From Bacteroidales bacterium (GTDB lineage: Bacteria > Bacteroidota > Bacteroidia > Bacteroidales > UBA10428), in assembly GCA_035299085.1 (NCBI GenBank), contig DATGXG010000027.1, forward strand, positions 1 to 64,000: a stretch of DNA of 64,000 nt, given 5' to 3'. The notes below the pieces were generated by a model that saw only the letters and a program-made list of their open reading frames with translations, was not told where the DNA came from and did not search any database. The position numbers and the translations under genes were made by a program. The first letter of the stretch is position 1, and every line of letters begins with the position of its first letter. This document shows, piece by piece, positions 54,301 to 62,689 of this stretch.

Positions 54301-54473
54301 AGAAGGGCATTAAACCACCATGCGTTATAAACTACTGACCTGGCTGTGGCACTGCCAAAGTCGTTTTCAATAAAGGTGGCGGTGGCAATTGAAATCGCAA
54401 ACAGCAGGATTAAAATTACCATTAGTCGGCTTGAAAATAGCAAACCGGTCAGTCTTTTGATGAATACTTCCAT
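51297..54473 (-). CDS. ccsA: Fused cytochrome c biogenesis protein CcsBA (ResB-CcsA), copy 2
   Basis: The 1058-residue paralogue of the gene at 158-3247, with the same order: three N-terminal membrane segments, ResB-type periplasmic domain, a middle periplasmic part and CcsA with GHAPWSNGYESL and WGRYWGWDPKETW. It should attach haem to the many cytochromes c of the neighbouring ACIII/oxidase cluster. The start at ATG 54473 (MEVFIKRLTG) matches the paralogue; 54509 would overlap the upstream gene. The last ~22 residues (KEFEKSSKKSLKKKFEGS region) are absent from copy 1 and are translated from an 11-bp repeat array, a tail created by the repeat. Confidence 0.94.
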   Translation of the reverse strand: MEVFIKRLTGLLFSSRLMVILILLFAISIATATFIENDFGSATARSVVYNAWWFNALLFLGIINLAGTILVSKLYRKEKLSIFLFHFAFLLILTGAAITRFIGFEGMMHIRSGEQSNTIVSSNNYLILKADSKGKSATALKQVHFSKLTDNKYKVDLRLNNQKISAKILKVIPNAIENMVYDPSGKPMIQLVFSGMQGRQTVVVAESQPKQIGELLFTMNDSANSKGVDIRSDTSGLFIRIPVSAMVMNMRSQKSDSLLAHKYYPLQLKSLYNLSGLMLVPDNFISSASVSLSSGTGNESKSFPDAVFLQLMAGGSTKEFRYFSVRDAVNKPAEIAMKDIHVSISVGAREVQIPFALRLNQFIIERYPGSESPSWFESRITLSDAVRGIQRPERVYMNNILKYGGYRFYQSSYDTDEKGTIFSVNHDLAGTIVTYAGYLLLAIGILFSLFNKGSRFQKLSVQLESMRGKLPLIILLFFFASGISAIAGDNIPDSVRINAGDAAKFGKLLIQDPAGRIKPVNTLSSELLRKVSRTTEFMGQTPDQVLLGMLVYPTYWQEIPMIRVSHPEIKKVLNVSGNLVSFTDFFDLRLENVPYKLSRFVNAAYQKKPAARSTFDTEIIRLDERVNLCYQLYSGSFLRLFPKPGDPGSTWYSPATVGGHFNGNDSVFVSSIVPLYLQSLSASTSSSNKIPPDEALTAIHNFQARYGSQIMPSPFRIRLEVLYNRLNIFDKLSNAYGLIGLLLLIVHFILIFRPSVKLQSLLRIFTWIVLFLFLTHFTGLISRWIISGHAPWSNGYESLIYIAFATVLAGLIFSRKSSITLAITSLLAWLILFVAHLNWMDPQITNLVPVLKSYWLLIHVAVITASYGFLAMGAMLAFLNLILMISQTSGNYNNTSRMISEFSIVIEMTLIIGLYLLTIGTFLGGVWANESWGRYWGWDPKETWALVSVLIYAFVAHMRLVPGLKGNYLFNLFSVLSFSSIIMTYFGVNYYLSGMHSYAKGDPLPVPSFVYYTLAIIGLVAILAWENQRRMKVMFEKEFEKSSKKSLKKKFEGSLKEV

Positions 54474-54483
54474 ATGAGACTTG

Positions 54484-54834
54484 TTAACTGCGTTGTTTCC
54501 GGGCTTCAATAAAACTGCGTATATAAAATGCCAGGGATAAAAGAGATGTGAACATCATGATAATAATCCTTGCAATGGCAGCTGAATCATGTCTTGAAAG
54601 GCTTCCGGAAAGAGGTTTAAATAAAGCAATAAACAGGATGAGTGTCAGAATAACTGCAGCGTGTGCAACATGTCGGTTCTGATTGCGAATTCCTGCTGAA
54701 AGGATTAAAAGGACAACTCCGGCTGCGACCGGAATGAATGCAGTTACAGATGGATCATTTGAACTGAAATAACCCCATAAACCCATAACAACCAGTGTTA
54801 TGGCATTAACTAATGTGAATATAAATGGCTTCAT
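54484..54834 (-). CDS. Small four-helix membrane protein
   Basis: The 116-residue protein has four hydrophobic segments (FTLVNAITLVVMGLWGYF, AAGVVLLILSAGI, HAAVILTLILFIALF, IIIMMFTSLLSLAFYI) and a basic end. I do not recognise a characterised family. It is 10 bp upstream of ccsBA copy 2 in the same direction, so it may assist cytochrome maturation, which is inference only. The ATG at 54834 gives the shortest sensible N terminus; the frame opens at 54894. Confidence 0.75.
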   Translation of the reverse strand: MKPFIFTLVNAITLVVMGLWGYFSSNDPSVTAFIPVAAGVVLLILSAGIRNQNRHVAHAAVILTLILFIALFKPLSGSLSRHDSAAIARIIIMMFTSLLSLAFYIRSFIEARKQRS

Positions 54835-54963
54835 GAATTGTAAAAGGTGATTATAAATGGGTAACACTTTTAACCCCGTTATGTTCATGAACATTTCAAA
54901 CTGCAGGATGTTGATAACTGAAAATAAGGTACATAGTTGTATGGACCTGTTAAAACGTTAGTC

Positions 54964-55464
54964 ATGAAAGGAGTAAAAAGGACATTGGTGTCGTTAGGTG
55001 CGTTAATACTTGTAAGTGTTACTCTTTCGTCGCAATCATTTAATGCAGACTATAAAGTGGCATTGGGATTAAGAGCGGGTTACCCCTCCGGAATCACATT
55101 GAAATTTAAAACGGCTAATGAATCAAGCGTGGAATTGCTGGCAGGATTCTGGACAGGCATGTTCAACCTGACTGCCTTATATGAAAAAAATGTACCTGCT
55201 TTCGATGTGGAAGGTATGAATTGGTATTTCGGCGGAGGTGGCCATATTACTTTTCTGTCAACAAGAGATAAAGAGCATGACTGGTATTATAACAGGGGCG
55301 AAGGATATGCCATAGGACTTGACGGCATAGTCGGACTTGAGTATAAGATTCCGCCTGTACCTTTTGCTATCAGCATTGATCTTAAGCCAACCATTGAAAT
55401 TGACCGCAACAGCAGTGTATATTTTGGTATCGATCCGGGATTGGGAATAAAATTCACCTTTTAA
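54964..55464 (+). CDS. Small outer membrane beta-barrel protein
   Basis: A signal peptide (MKGVKRTLVSLGALILVS, cut after SSQS) precedes about 140 residues of alternating strands with glycine and aromatic residues (MNWYFGGGGHITFL, GLEYKIPPVPFAISIDL) and a C-terminal phenylalanine (LGIKFTF). Eight strands would fit. Function unknown. It stands 55 bp before the nitric oxide reductase gene on the same strand and could share its transcript. Confidence 0.75.
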   Translation: MKGVKRTLVSLGALILVSVTLSSQSFNADYKVALGLRAGYPSGITLKFKTANESSVELLAGFWTGMFNLTALYEKNVPAFDVEGMNWYFGGGGHITFLSTRDKEHDWYYNRGEGYAIGLDGIVGLEYKIPPVPFAISIDLKPTIEIDRNSSVYFGIDPGLGIKFTF

Positions 55465-55499
55465 AACATAGTAACTTTTAATTTACGCTATTGTTAGTA

Positions 55500-55512
55500 T
55501 TGAAATTTTCAA
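55500..55512. promoter_or_regulatory. Short palindrome before the nitric oxide reductase gene
   Basis: TTGAAATTTTCAA is symmetrical around its centre base and lies 7 bp before the ATG. It is like an FNR/CRP-type site but the half sites are 5 bp apart, not 6. A TAGTATTG (one mismatch to TAnnTTTG) overlaps it. It may be a regulatory site or chance in an AT-rich gap. Confidence 0.3.
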
Positions 55513-55519
55513 ACTAATA

Positions 55520-57796
55520 ATGCTGTGTATGAATACACGTAAATTATGGACCGGCTTTATAATCGTGATGACCGTTTCTTTTGCGGTACTTCTTTATTAT
55601 GGCCGTGAGATATACCGCGAGGCCCCGCCTGTTCCTGAAAAAGTAATCACAGCCGATGGCCATGTCATATTTACCAAAGAAGATATTTTAAATGGTCAGA
55701 ATGTCTGGCAATCGATGGGTGGACAGGAACTTGGCACGGTATGGGGGCATGGTGCATACCAGGCTCCTGATTGGAGTGCCGACTGGCTTCATCGTGAAGC
55801 TTTGTTCATGCTCGATAAGCTTTCTCTTGACAAAACAGGTAAGAATTATAACCAGCTATCCGAAGATGAACAGGCTTCAATAAAAGTCAGACTCAGGCAG
55901 GACATCAGAAAAAATACGTATGAACGGTCAACGGGAAATATCACGGTGTCTTCCGCCCGTGCTGAAGCAATCCGCCAAAACAGCGATTATTACAAAGGAT
56001 TATTCACCAATAACCCTGAATTGCATAAGGAAAGAGATGCTTACAGTATACCCGAAAATCTTCTGAAAGATGCTCAACGGGTTAATGAGTTGAATGCCTT
56101 CTTTTTCTGGACATCATGGGCCTGTGTTACTGAAAGACCGGGTAAAAATATAACCTACACCAATAACTGGCCTGCAGAAGACCTGGTGGACAATCGTCCT
56201 GCCGGAAATCTTTTGTTATGGACGGGATTCAGCGTGATCATGCTGCTTGCGGGAATTGGTTTGATGGTTTGGCATTATGCCAACCGAAGGGGTGAAGGAG
56301 GTGAAGAAATACCTGAGATTGTGCCATTCAGAAACGAAGTTCAGACCCCTTCGCAGAAAGCCATTGTAAGGTACTTCTGGATTGTAACCATATTACTCCT
56401 GGTACAGGTTGTGATGGGGGTAATAACAGCCCACTATACGGTTGAAGGGCAGGCATTCTATGGTCTTCCGCTGGCCAGCATACTTCCCTACTCCATTTCG
56501 AGAACATGGCATGTTCAGATTGCGATCTTCTGGATTGCCACATCATGGCTTGCCACAGGATTATATTATGCACCTGCCATTTCAGGACATGAACCCAGGT
56601 TTCAGCGTTTCGGTGTCAACTTTCTGTTTATAGCCCTCCTGATTATTGTGGCCGGGTCATTAACCGGCCAGTGGCTGGGAGTCATGCAGCGGCTTGGACT
56701 CATTGAAAATTTCTGGTTCGGACACCAGGGTTATGAATATGTCGATTTAGGCCGGTTCTGGCAAATATTCCTTCTTGTAGGACTTGTTCTGTGGCTTATT
56801 TTAATGGGCCGGGCCATCTGGCCTGCACTTACGCAACGATCGGAAAGCAGGAATCTTCTTATGCTTTTCCTGATCTCGTCTGTTGCCATCGCCGGATTTT
56901 ACGGAGCGGGGCTAATGTGGGGCCGTCAAACCAACCTTGCCGTTGCAGAATACTGGAGATGGTGGGTTGTGCATCTGTGGGTTGAAGGATTTTTTGAAGT
57001 TTTTGCCGCTGTAATTACCGCCTTTTTATTCGTACGGATGAAAATTATAAAAGCATCCACTGCCACTGTGGCTGTTTTGTTTTCAACTATCGTATTCCTT
57101 TCCGGCGGTATCCTCGGAACATTTCATCACCTGTATTTTTCAGGAACCCCCACAGCAATCCTGGCGCTGGGAGCAACTTTCAGTGCACTCGAAGTGGTAC
57201 CTCTGGTTCTGATGGGATTTGAAGCGTACGATAACCTGAAATTAAGTAAAAGCAATAACTGGATAAGAGCATACCGGTGGCCGATTTACTGTTTTATATC
57301 CGTGGCCTTCTGGAATTTCACAGGAGCGGGAATTTTTGGTTTTCTCATCAACCCTCCCATTGCACTATATTATATGCAGGGATTGAATACTACTGCCGTT
57401 CATGGTCACACTGCACTTTTCGGAGTTTATGGTATGCTGGGAATCGGACTGATGCTTTTTGTCCTTCGGGATATCGATAAAGAAAGACCATGGAATGAGC
57501 GATGGATCCGGCTTTCATTCTGGGCAATTAATATAGGCCTCGCAGCAATGGTTTTACTAAGCGTGCTGCCTGTAGGCTTATCACAGGCAGTGGCAAGTGT
57601 TCAGCATGGCTTATGGTATGCCCGGTCAATTGAATTTATGCAACAACCCTATATTCATACTTTCAAATGGATGCGTGTCATTGGCGATACTGTCTTTGCA
57701 CTCGGCGTGGTGGCTCTTGTATATTTTGTATTCGGCCTGGCAACCGGATGGAGCTATAAGGATCACCGGGGGGTTTCTTCAAAGCTCAGGCAATAA
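55520..57796 (+). CDS. norB: Quinol-dependent nitric oxide reductase (qNOR)
   Basis: A 758-residue haem-copper superfamily enzyme that reduces two NO to N2O using quinol. The N-terminal ~220 residues are the cytochrome-c-like extension without haem that marks qNOR (NVWQSMGGQELGTVWGHGAY). In the catalytic part lie HVQIAIFWIATSWL, WWVVHLWVEGFFEVFAAV with the FeB-site glutamate, GTFHHLYFSGTP and HGHTALFGVYGMLG. No separate norC is found, as expected. It protects against or respires NO. A second in-frame ATG at 55529 is possible. Confidence 0.95.
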   Translation: MLCMNTRKLWTGFIIVMTVSFAVLLYYGREIYREAPPVPEKVITADGHVIFTKEDILNGQNVWQSMGGQELGTVWGHGAYQAPDWSADWLHREALFMLDKLSLDKTGKNYNQLSEDEQASIKVRLRQDIRKNTYERSTGNITVSSARAEAIRQNSDYYKGLFTNNPELHKERDAYSIPENLLKDAQRVNELNAFFFWTSWACVTERPGKNITYTNNWPAEDLVDNRPAGNLLLWTGFSVIMLLAGIGLMVWHYANRRGEGGEEIPEIVPFRNEVQTPSQKAIVRYFWIVTILLLVQVVMGVITAHYTVEGQAFYGLPLASILPYSISRTWHVQIAIFWIATSWLATGLYYAPAISGHEPRFQRFGVNFLFIALLIIVAGSLTGQWLGVMQRLGLIENFWFGHQGYEYVDLGRFWQIFLLVGLVLWLILMGRAIWPALTQRSESRNLLMLFLISSVAIAGFYGAGLMWGRQTNLAVAEYWRWWVVHLWVEGFFEVFAAVITAFLFVRMKIIKASTATVAVLFSTIVFLSGGILGTFHHLYFSGTPTAILALGATFSALEVVPLVLMGFEAYDNLKLSKSNNWIRAYRWPIYCFISVAFWNFTGAGIFGFLINPPIALYYMQGLNTTAVHGHTALFGVYGMLGIGLMLFVLRDIDKERPWNERWIRLSFWAINIGLAAMVLLSVLPVGLSQAVASVQHGLWYARSIEFMQQPYIHTFKWMRVIGDTVFALGVVALVYFVFGLATGWSYKDHRGVSSKLRQ

Positions 57797-57859
57797 AACC
57801 GGCTGTGTATCTCTGAACAGATAGCACTACCTTTGTTCCCTGAACCAACTCATCAGTAT

Positions 57860-58927
57860 ATGGCATTTTTATTTTCCCCGCTCAAAATCAGGGATATTAC
57901 ATTAAAAAACAGGATTGTTGTTTCACCGATGTGCCAGTATTCATCAACTGACGGATTCGCTAATGACTGGCATCTTGTCCACCTGGGAAGCAGGGCCATG
58001 GGCGGAGCAGGCCTTGTAATAGCAGAAGCCACTTCGGTAAGTCCTGAAGGCCGAATTACACCCGGTGACCTGGGCATTTGGGATGACAGGCATATAGAAA
58101 ACCTGGCAAGAATTACAAAGTTTATTCATGAACATGACTCTGTTTCAGGAATCCAGATTGCCCATGCAGGGCGGAAAGCTTCATGTGCGGTCCCCTGGAA
58201 AGGAGGTAAACAGCTTGCATTGGACGACGGTGGATGGGAAACACTGGCTCCGTCAAATATACCGTTCCGGCCGGAGGAAAGGACACCGTATGCCATGCAG
58301 CTGAATGATTTAAATAAACTAACAAAATCATTCGAATCGGCAGCAAAGCGGGCATTGGATGCCGGTTTCAGGGTAATTGAAATTCACAGCGCTCATGGAT
58401 ATCTCCTGCATGAATTTCTTTCACCATACAGCAATGTAAGAAAAGATGAATATGGAGGCGGATTTGTAAATAGGATAAGGCTGCTTTGCCAGGTTGTTTC
58501 TGCTGTAAGAAATGTATGGCCTGAAAGGTTCCCGCTTTTTGTGAGAATCTCAACAACGGAATGGAATGATGAATTGCAGTTTTCACCCGAAGAATCCGTA
58601 GAACTAGCGAAAGTGCTTAAAGATATAGGGGTGGATCTGATTGATTGCTCATCGGGCGGAAATATACCCCACGCCAAAATACCCTCTTTCCCTGGTTACC
58701 AGGTACATTTTGCTGAAATGATTAAGAAAACAGGAATCATGACCGGAGCAGTCGGACAGATTTATACAGCTCAGCTTGCCGAAGAAATAGTAAGTGAAAA
58801 TAAAGCCGATCTTGTATTGATGGCAAGGGAATTATTAAGGAACCCGTATTTCGCATTAAAAACCGCACATGACACAGGAGTTGATGTAGAGTGGCCCTTG
58901 CAGTATCTGCGGGCAAAAAACTATTAA
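57860..58927 (+). CDS. Old Yellow Enzyme-family NADH:flavin oxidoreductase (YqjM-like)
   Basis: An FMN-dependent ene-reductase of 355 residues. The start FSPLKIRDITLKNRIVVSPM, then CQYSS with the cysteine that tunes the flavin in the YqjM class, the substrate-binding HAGRKAS, the EIHSAHGYLLHEFLSP segment and LVLMARELLRNPYFAL with the FMN phosphate site are present. The ATG at 57860 begins the conserved domain; a TTG at 57833 would add nine residues. A strong terminator follows 6 bp after the stop. Confidence 0.92.
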   Translation: MAFLFSPLKIRDITLKNRIVVSPMCQYSSTDGFANDWHLVHLGSRAMGGAGLVIAEATSVSPEGRITPGDLGIWDDRHIENLARITKFIHEHDSVSGIQIAHAGRKASCAVPWKGGKQLALDDGGWETLAPSNIPFRPEERTPYAMQLNDLNKLTKSFESAAKRALDAGFRVIEIHSAHGYLLHEFLSPYSNVRKDEYGGGFVNRIRLLCQVVSAVRNVWPERFPLFVRISTTEWNDELQFSPEESVELAKVLKDIGVDLIDCSSGGNIPHAKIPSFPGYQVHFAEMIKKTGIMTGAVGQIYTAQLAEEIVSENKADLVLMARELLRNPYFALKTAHDTGVDVEWPLQYLRAKNY

Positions 58928-58933
58928 AATGAA

Positions 58934-58962
58934 AAAGAGACGTTGATTTGCAACGTCTCTTT
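58934..58962. terminator. Bidirectional intrinsic terminator
   Basis: A perfect 12-bp stem (AAAGAGACGTTG with its complement CAACGTCTCTTT) and a 5-nt loop. The stem has A and T ends on either side, so it can stop transcripts from the Old Yellow Enzyme gene on the plus strand and from the cold shock gene on the minus strand. Confidence 0.9.
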
Positions 58963-58989
58963 GAATTGGTTAAAACAATGTTTTGGTTA

Positions 58990-59181
58990 TCAGATAAGCT
59001 TGACATTTACGGCATTTAAACCTTTTTTTCCTTCTTCAAGGTCAAAGGTGACTTCGTCATTTTCTCTGATATTGTCTCTGAGTCCCGATACATGAACAAA
59101 ATATTCACGGGATGATTTTGAATCTCTAATAAAACCAAATCCTTTTGATTCATTAAAAAACTTTACTACTCCGTTATTCAT
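58990..59181 (-). CDS. cspA: Cold shock-domain RNA chaperone (CspA family)
   Basis: A 63-residue single OB-fold protein with RNP1 (KGFGFI) and RNP2 in the form YFVHV. It binds single-stranded RNA or DNA and melts RNA structure. It lies 25 bp after the 128-residue gene of the envelope cluster and ends before a strong terminator, so it may be the last gene of that transcript as well as having its own promoter in the AT-rich gap. Confidence 0.95.
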   Translation of the reverse strand: MNNGVVKFFNESKGFGFIRDSKSSREYFVHVSGLRDNIRENDEVTFDLEEGKKGLNAVNVKLI

Positions 59182-59206
59182 TTAATTTAATTATTTGAAA
59201 TTATTA

Positions 59207-59593
59207 TTATTTGCTGAAAACACTGTTCATCACACGTTGTCCGAAAATCCGGTGAAGATCCGGATTCTTTATAAGCGCCCTGGCAGTGCCATACATCACC
59301 ACGCTCTTTAAAATCCGTTTAAAACGGTTTCCACTTTTACCGCCTGAAGCTATTTTCTTAGTGACCCGGTTAGAAATAAAACTTGATGCAATACCAACAA
59401 CTGCAGGCAGAATATTGGACAGTAAACTTGGATTTTTTATAGCCTGACCCAGATTTTTTATAACATTTCCGGGCTTCAGGCTTTCAATCGTATCATTAAA
59501 ACTGTCCTTAAGCATGCGCCGGTGCACAGCTTTATTAAATTCCAGTTCGCTTATAGCATCTTTCAGGTCGGCTACAGATGATATATTTCTCAT
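59207..59593 (-). CDS. Unknown 128-residue protein of the YqjE/YtxH cluster
   Basis: The protein has a charged helical N terminus (SVADLKDAISELEFNKAVHRRMLKDS), a middle hydrophobic stretch (LSNILPAVVGIASSFIS) and a basic C-terminal part with GRVMN-like residues. No domain is recognised. The start at ATG 59593 leaves 4 bp to the upstream gene; an earlier start at 59623 would overlap it. Context with YqjE-like and YtxH proteins suggests an envelope or stress role. Confidence 0.75.
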   Translation of the reverse strand: MRNISSVADLKDAISELEFNKAVHRRMLKDSFNDTIESLKPGNVIKNLGQAIKNPSLLSNILPAVVGIASSFISNRVTKKIASGGKSGNRFKRILKSVVMYGTARALIKNPDLHRIFGQRVMNSVFSK

Positions 59594-59597
59594 ACTA

Positions 59598-59939
59598 TCA
59601 GTCCTTAAATGCCTGTTTAACAATAGCGTTTCCGATCATCTTTCTAAACCAGTTATGAGTTAGAAAGAACATGACGCCAATAACTGCATAGATACCGGCA
59701 ACTATAAGAAAACCGGCCCAGTTTTTACCTAACACAGAGCCAAGCCAAAGCCCTAACGCGATGGACCCAAGTATAAGGAACATAAGAAAACCAAAAACAG
59801 CAGTGGCCCGTGAAATAATAATGGATACTTTATCCGCTGCTTTATCAACTGCTTTCAGTTTTAACAGCTCAACACTGGTTTTGATGTAATCCTCAGTACT
59901 GTCCAGTAACGATTTTATAGAGCTTTCCCTGACTTCCAT
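59598..59939 (-). CDS. YqjE-like/phage-holin-superfamily membrane protein
   Basis: The 113-residue protein has an amphipathic N terminus and two membrane segments (AVFGFLMFLILGSIALGLWLG and AGFLIVAGIYAVIGVMFFL), the pattern of the Phage_holin_3_6/YqjE family found in stress-induced operons. No lytic function is implied. It stands between the YtxH gene and the unknown gene. Confidence 0.85.
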   Translation of the reverse strand: MEVRESSIKSLLDSTEDYIKTSVELLKLKAVDKAADKVSIIISRATAVFGFLMFLILGSIALGLWLGSVLGKNWAGFLIVAGIYAVIGVMFFLTHNWFRKMIGNAIVKQAFKD

Positions 59940-59955
59940 GATCTTATTGGATTGC

Positions 59956-60204
59956 TTAAATATCAGAAACTTTGGATGCCTTTGATTTCAGGTAATCGGC
60001 TTCCTGTTTCACTGAATCAAACTTTTCACCAACGCCTCTTACAAAGTCGTCATACTTATTTTTTACATCATCGACAAAGTCTTTGCTTTTCTTTGAAATC
60101 TTCTTCCTGGTATCAACTCCTTTTTCCGGTGCAAATAACACCCCTAACAAGGCTCCAGCGGCAATACCTGCCAGTAACCCTACAAAAACATTTCCTGATT
60201 TCAT
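59956..60204 (-). CDS. YtxH-domain protein
   Basis: An 82-residue protein with one N-terminal membrane segment rich in glycine (VFVGLLAGIAAGALLGVLFAPEKG) and a lysine-rich, possibly coiled C-terminal part (KKISKKSKDFVDDVKNKYD). This is the YtxH/gas vesicle protein-like pattern. It is first in the small cluster and the most likely place for its promoter is the gap before it. Confidence 0.9.
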   Translation of the reverse strand: MKSGNVFVGLLAGIAAGALLGVLFAPEKGVDTRKKISKKSKDFVDDVKNKYDDFVRGVGEKFDSVKQEADYLKSKASKVSDI

Positions 60205-60258
60205 ACTATTTTAAGTTAAGTGTTTAGTATGTAAAACACTATACTGCAGGAAAAGTTG

Positions 60259-60284
60259 AATGAGCAATCGCTAAATTGCTCATT
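60259..60284 (-). terminator. Possible terminator hairpin after the acyl-CoA synthetase gene
   Basis: A 10-bp stem (AATGAGCAAT with ATTGCTCATT) and a 6-nt loop lie 75 bp past the stop codon. On the minus strand the hairpin is followed only by CAACTTTT, a weak U tract, so strength is doubtful. Confidence 0.4.
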
Positions 60285-60358
60285 TTACTCATAATTAGCT
60301 TATCGGAATTCTAAAAACTGCTGTTTACGGGAAACACAAAACCAGTAAACAATACTGA

Positions 60359-62002
60359 TCAGGAACAAAGCGACTTTACATACTCCAGTCCCATCTCTCT
60401 CAGTTTATATTTCTGAATTTTGCCACTGGCCGTTTTAGGGTAATCGTCAACAAAAATAACATGCCTTGGTATTTTATAGCGGCTCACCTTTCCCCTGCAG
60501 AATTCCTGTACTTCTTCCTGGGTAAGGGTATGTCCGGATTTTAAAATAATAAAAGCCCCTACAATTTCCCCATATTTCTCATCAGGTATGCCCGCAACTT
60601 CAACCATTTGTATCTGGGGCATTTTATAAAGGTAGTTTTCAATTTCACGGGGATAAATATTTTCTCCGCCACGGATGATCATATCCTTAATACGTCCTGT
60701 GATTTTGAAAAAACCATCCCGGGTTTTAACAGCCAGGTCACCGGAATGCAGCCATCCATCTTTATCAATTGCCTTTGCTGTTGCTTCGGGGTTATTATAA
60801 TAACCCTTCATTACATTGTATCCCCTGCAGCAGATTTCACCCTGCACTTCAGGAGGACATTCTTCACCCGTTTCAGGATCCACAATTTTCACCTCTACCC
60901 CTGGATAATTCACTCCCACAGTAGTAGCTCTTACTTCGGGAGGATCTGTTGTGCGCGTGGCTGTCATGCCCGGTGATGATTCAGTAAGACCATAAACTAT
61001 GATCAGATCTTTGCAGTTCATGCGGGTCATCACCTGGTTCATCGCTTCTATGGGACAGAGGGAACCGGCCATAATGCCTGTACGCAGACTTGACAGATCA
61101 AACATATCAAACATGGGATGATTCAGCTCGGCAATGAACATTGTGGGCACACCGTACAGGGCCGTACACTTTTCTTTCTGTACAGACGCCAGGACCATCA
61201 GAGGATCGAATTCCTCCACAAATACCATGGTGGCACCATGGGTGACTATCGCGCACATTGCCAGAACACAGCCAAAACAATGAAACAGGGGTACGCATAC
61301 GAGCAACCTGTCCTTTTGGGTGTAATTCATACAATCGCCCGTGCTCTGTCCGCAGTTAATGATGTTATGATGGCTGAGCATGACACCTTTCGGAAAGCCT
61401 GTGGTTCCCGACGTATATTGCATGTTCACCACATCATGGCAGGAAATATTCATCCGGAGTTTCACCAGGTCATCGTCAGGAAGATAGGAACCGAGAAGAA
61501 TCAACTCCAGGGTATTATACATTCCTTTGTGTTTTTGGGGGCCTATAAATACAACGTTCTTTAAAACCGGGAATTTCTCACTTTTAAGCTGTCCCCTTGC
61601 AGTTGTTTTTAATTCAGGTACCAACTCGAATACCATATTGACGTAATCACTGTCCCTGAAACCATCAATAATGCACAATGTATGCAAATCAGCATTACGG
61701 ATCAGGAATTCAAGTTCAGTGAGCTTATAACTTGTGTTCACAGTGACCAGTATAGCTCCTATTTTGGCTGTAGCATACATAAAGGTCGACCAGTCAGGCA
61801 CATTGGTGGCCCATATGCCTACTTTATCCCCCGGCTTTACTCCGATTGAAAGCAAACCCTTAGCGAGCTTGTTTACCCTGTCATTAAACTGTGAATAGGT
61901 AAAACGCAGGTTTCTGTCGGGATAAACTATAAATTCCTGGTCGGGTGTCTCGGTTGCCCATTTTTCAAGGATACCACCCAAAGTGTATTCAACTAATGCC
62001 AT
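60359..62002 (-). CDS. AMP-forming acyl-CoA synthetase
   Basis: A 547-residue adenylate-forming ligase that makes acyl-CoA from a carboxylic acid, ATP and CoA. The ATP loop [13 protein letters not shown], the GLTESSPG adenine motif, the GWLHSGDLA motif and the C-terminal [14 protein letters not shown] with the catalytic lysine are present. The whole resembles medium- or long-chain fatty acid CoA ligases. It lies 12 bp after an XRE-cupin regulator gene, so control by an acyl ligand is plausible. Confidence 0.93.
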   Translation of the reverse strand: MALVEYTLGGILEKWATETPDQEFIVYPDRNLRFTYSQFNDRVNKLAKGLLSIGVKPGDKVGIWATNVPDWSTFMYATAKIGAILVTVNTSYKLTELEFLIRNADLHTLCIIDGFRDSDYVNMVFELVPELKTTARGQLKSEKFPVLKNVVFIGPQKHKGMYNTLELILLGSYLPDDDLVKLRMNISCHDVVNMQYTSGTTGFPKGVMLSHHNIINCGQSTGDCMNYTQKDRLLVCVPLFHCFGCVLAMCAIVTHGATMVFVEEFDPLMVLASVQKEKCTALYGVPTMFIAELNHPMFDMFDLSSLRTGIMAGSLCPIEAMNQVMTRMNCKDLIIVYGLTESSPGMTATRTTDPPEVRATTVGVNYPGVEVKIVDPETGEECPPEVQGEICCRGYNVMKGYYNNPEATAKAIDKDGWLHSGDLAVKTRDGFFKITGRIKDMIIRGGENIYPREIENYLYKMPQIQMVEVAGIPDEKYGEIVGAFIILKSGHTLTQEEVQEFCRGKVSRYKIPRHVIFVDDYPKTASGKIQKYKLREMGLEYVKSLCS

Positions 62003-62014
62003 AAATTGAAAGTT

Positions 62015-62587
62015 TTAAACAGGTACATAAACCACACCGATAATCTGTGCTTTTGATTCACGGGTTGTTACAAGATGGGGTACAATTGAATCGAGATAAA
62101 TACTATCACCTTTTTGCAGTTCAAAAACATCTGTTCCGTAAGCCACGGTGATCGTGCCTTCAGTGACAAAAATAAATTCTTCTCCTTCATGAGAGGATTT
62201 GGACAACTGCTTATTCTGACCCGGTTCAATGTCCACAATAAAAGGTTCCATATGTCTGCCGGCCTTATCCGGGGCAAGTGAATGAAATACCAGGTGCTCC
62301 CTGTTTTTATCTTCGCTTGTTGAAAAACTCTGCGCCTTACTTCTTTCTACCCGCCTGACTATAGCAGGACCGTCTTTTGTAGCGTCATCAAGCAAGGTCC
62401 CTAACCTGATGCCCAATGCCCGCGAAATCCGTATCAGCACACCCAGTGAAGGTATCGACGTGCCGGATTCGATAAGTGTAAGCTGGCTTTCTGAAAGTCC
62501 GGACCTGTCAGCCAGTTCTGTGATATCCATTTTCTTTACATTCCGCAGCATTTCAATCTTGCTGCCGATATTGTTTTCAGATTTCAT
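62015..62587 (-). CDS. XRE-cupin transcriptional regulator
   Basis: Residues ~8-60 are a Cro/CI-type helix-turn-helix (KKMDITELADRSGLSESQLTL). Residues ~100-188 are a cupin domain (EPGQNKQLSKSSHEGEEFIF, then GDSIYLDSIVPH). Such regulators sense small ligands or metals and often control the neighbouring metabolic gene, here the acyl-CoA synthetase. The ATG at 62587 (MKSENN) is used; upstream in-frame ATGs at 62599 and 62611 are possible. Confidence 0.9.
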   Translation of the reverse strand: MKSENNIGSKIEMLRNVKKMDITELADRSGLSESQLTLIESGTSIPSLGVLIRISRALGIRLGTLLDDATKDGPAIVRRVERSKAQSFSTSEDKNREHLVFHSLAPDKAGRHMEPFIVDIEPGQNKQLSKSSHEGEEFIFVTEGTITVAYGTDVFELQKGDSIYLDSIVPHLVTTRESKAQIIGVVYVPV

Positions 62588-62689
62588 GACTTTTATCATT
62601 ATGTGAAGCACGAAAATAAGAAAATATGCATTCGCATCTGCTGTTTAAAATAATAAATTAGCAGTTTATTAACCAATACAACAAAAAAC

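Noticed and set aside
55500..55512. FNR/CRP-type binding site before qNOR
   Set aside because: The half sites TTGA and TCAA are 5 bp apart where the known site needs 6, so only a weak palindrome is reported.
59598..60204. Prophage remnant because of the holin-superfamily protein
   Set aside because: No other phage gene is near; the YqjE/YtxH arrangement is a normal chromosomal stress cluster.
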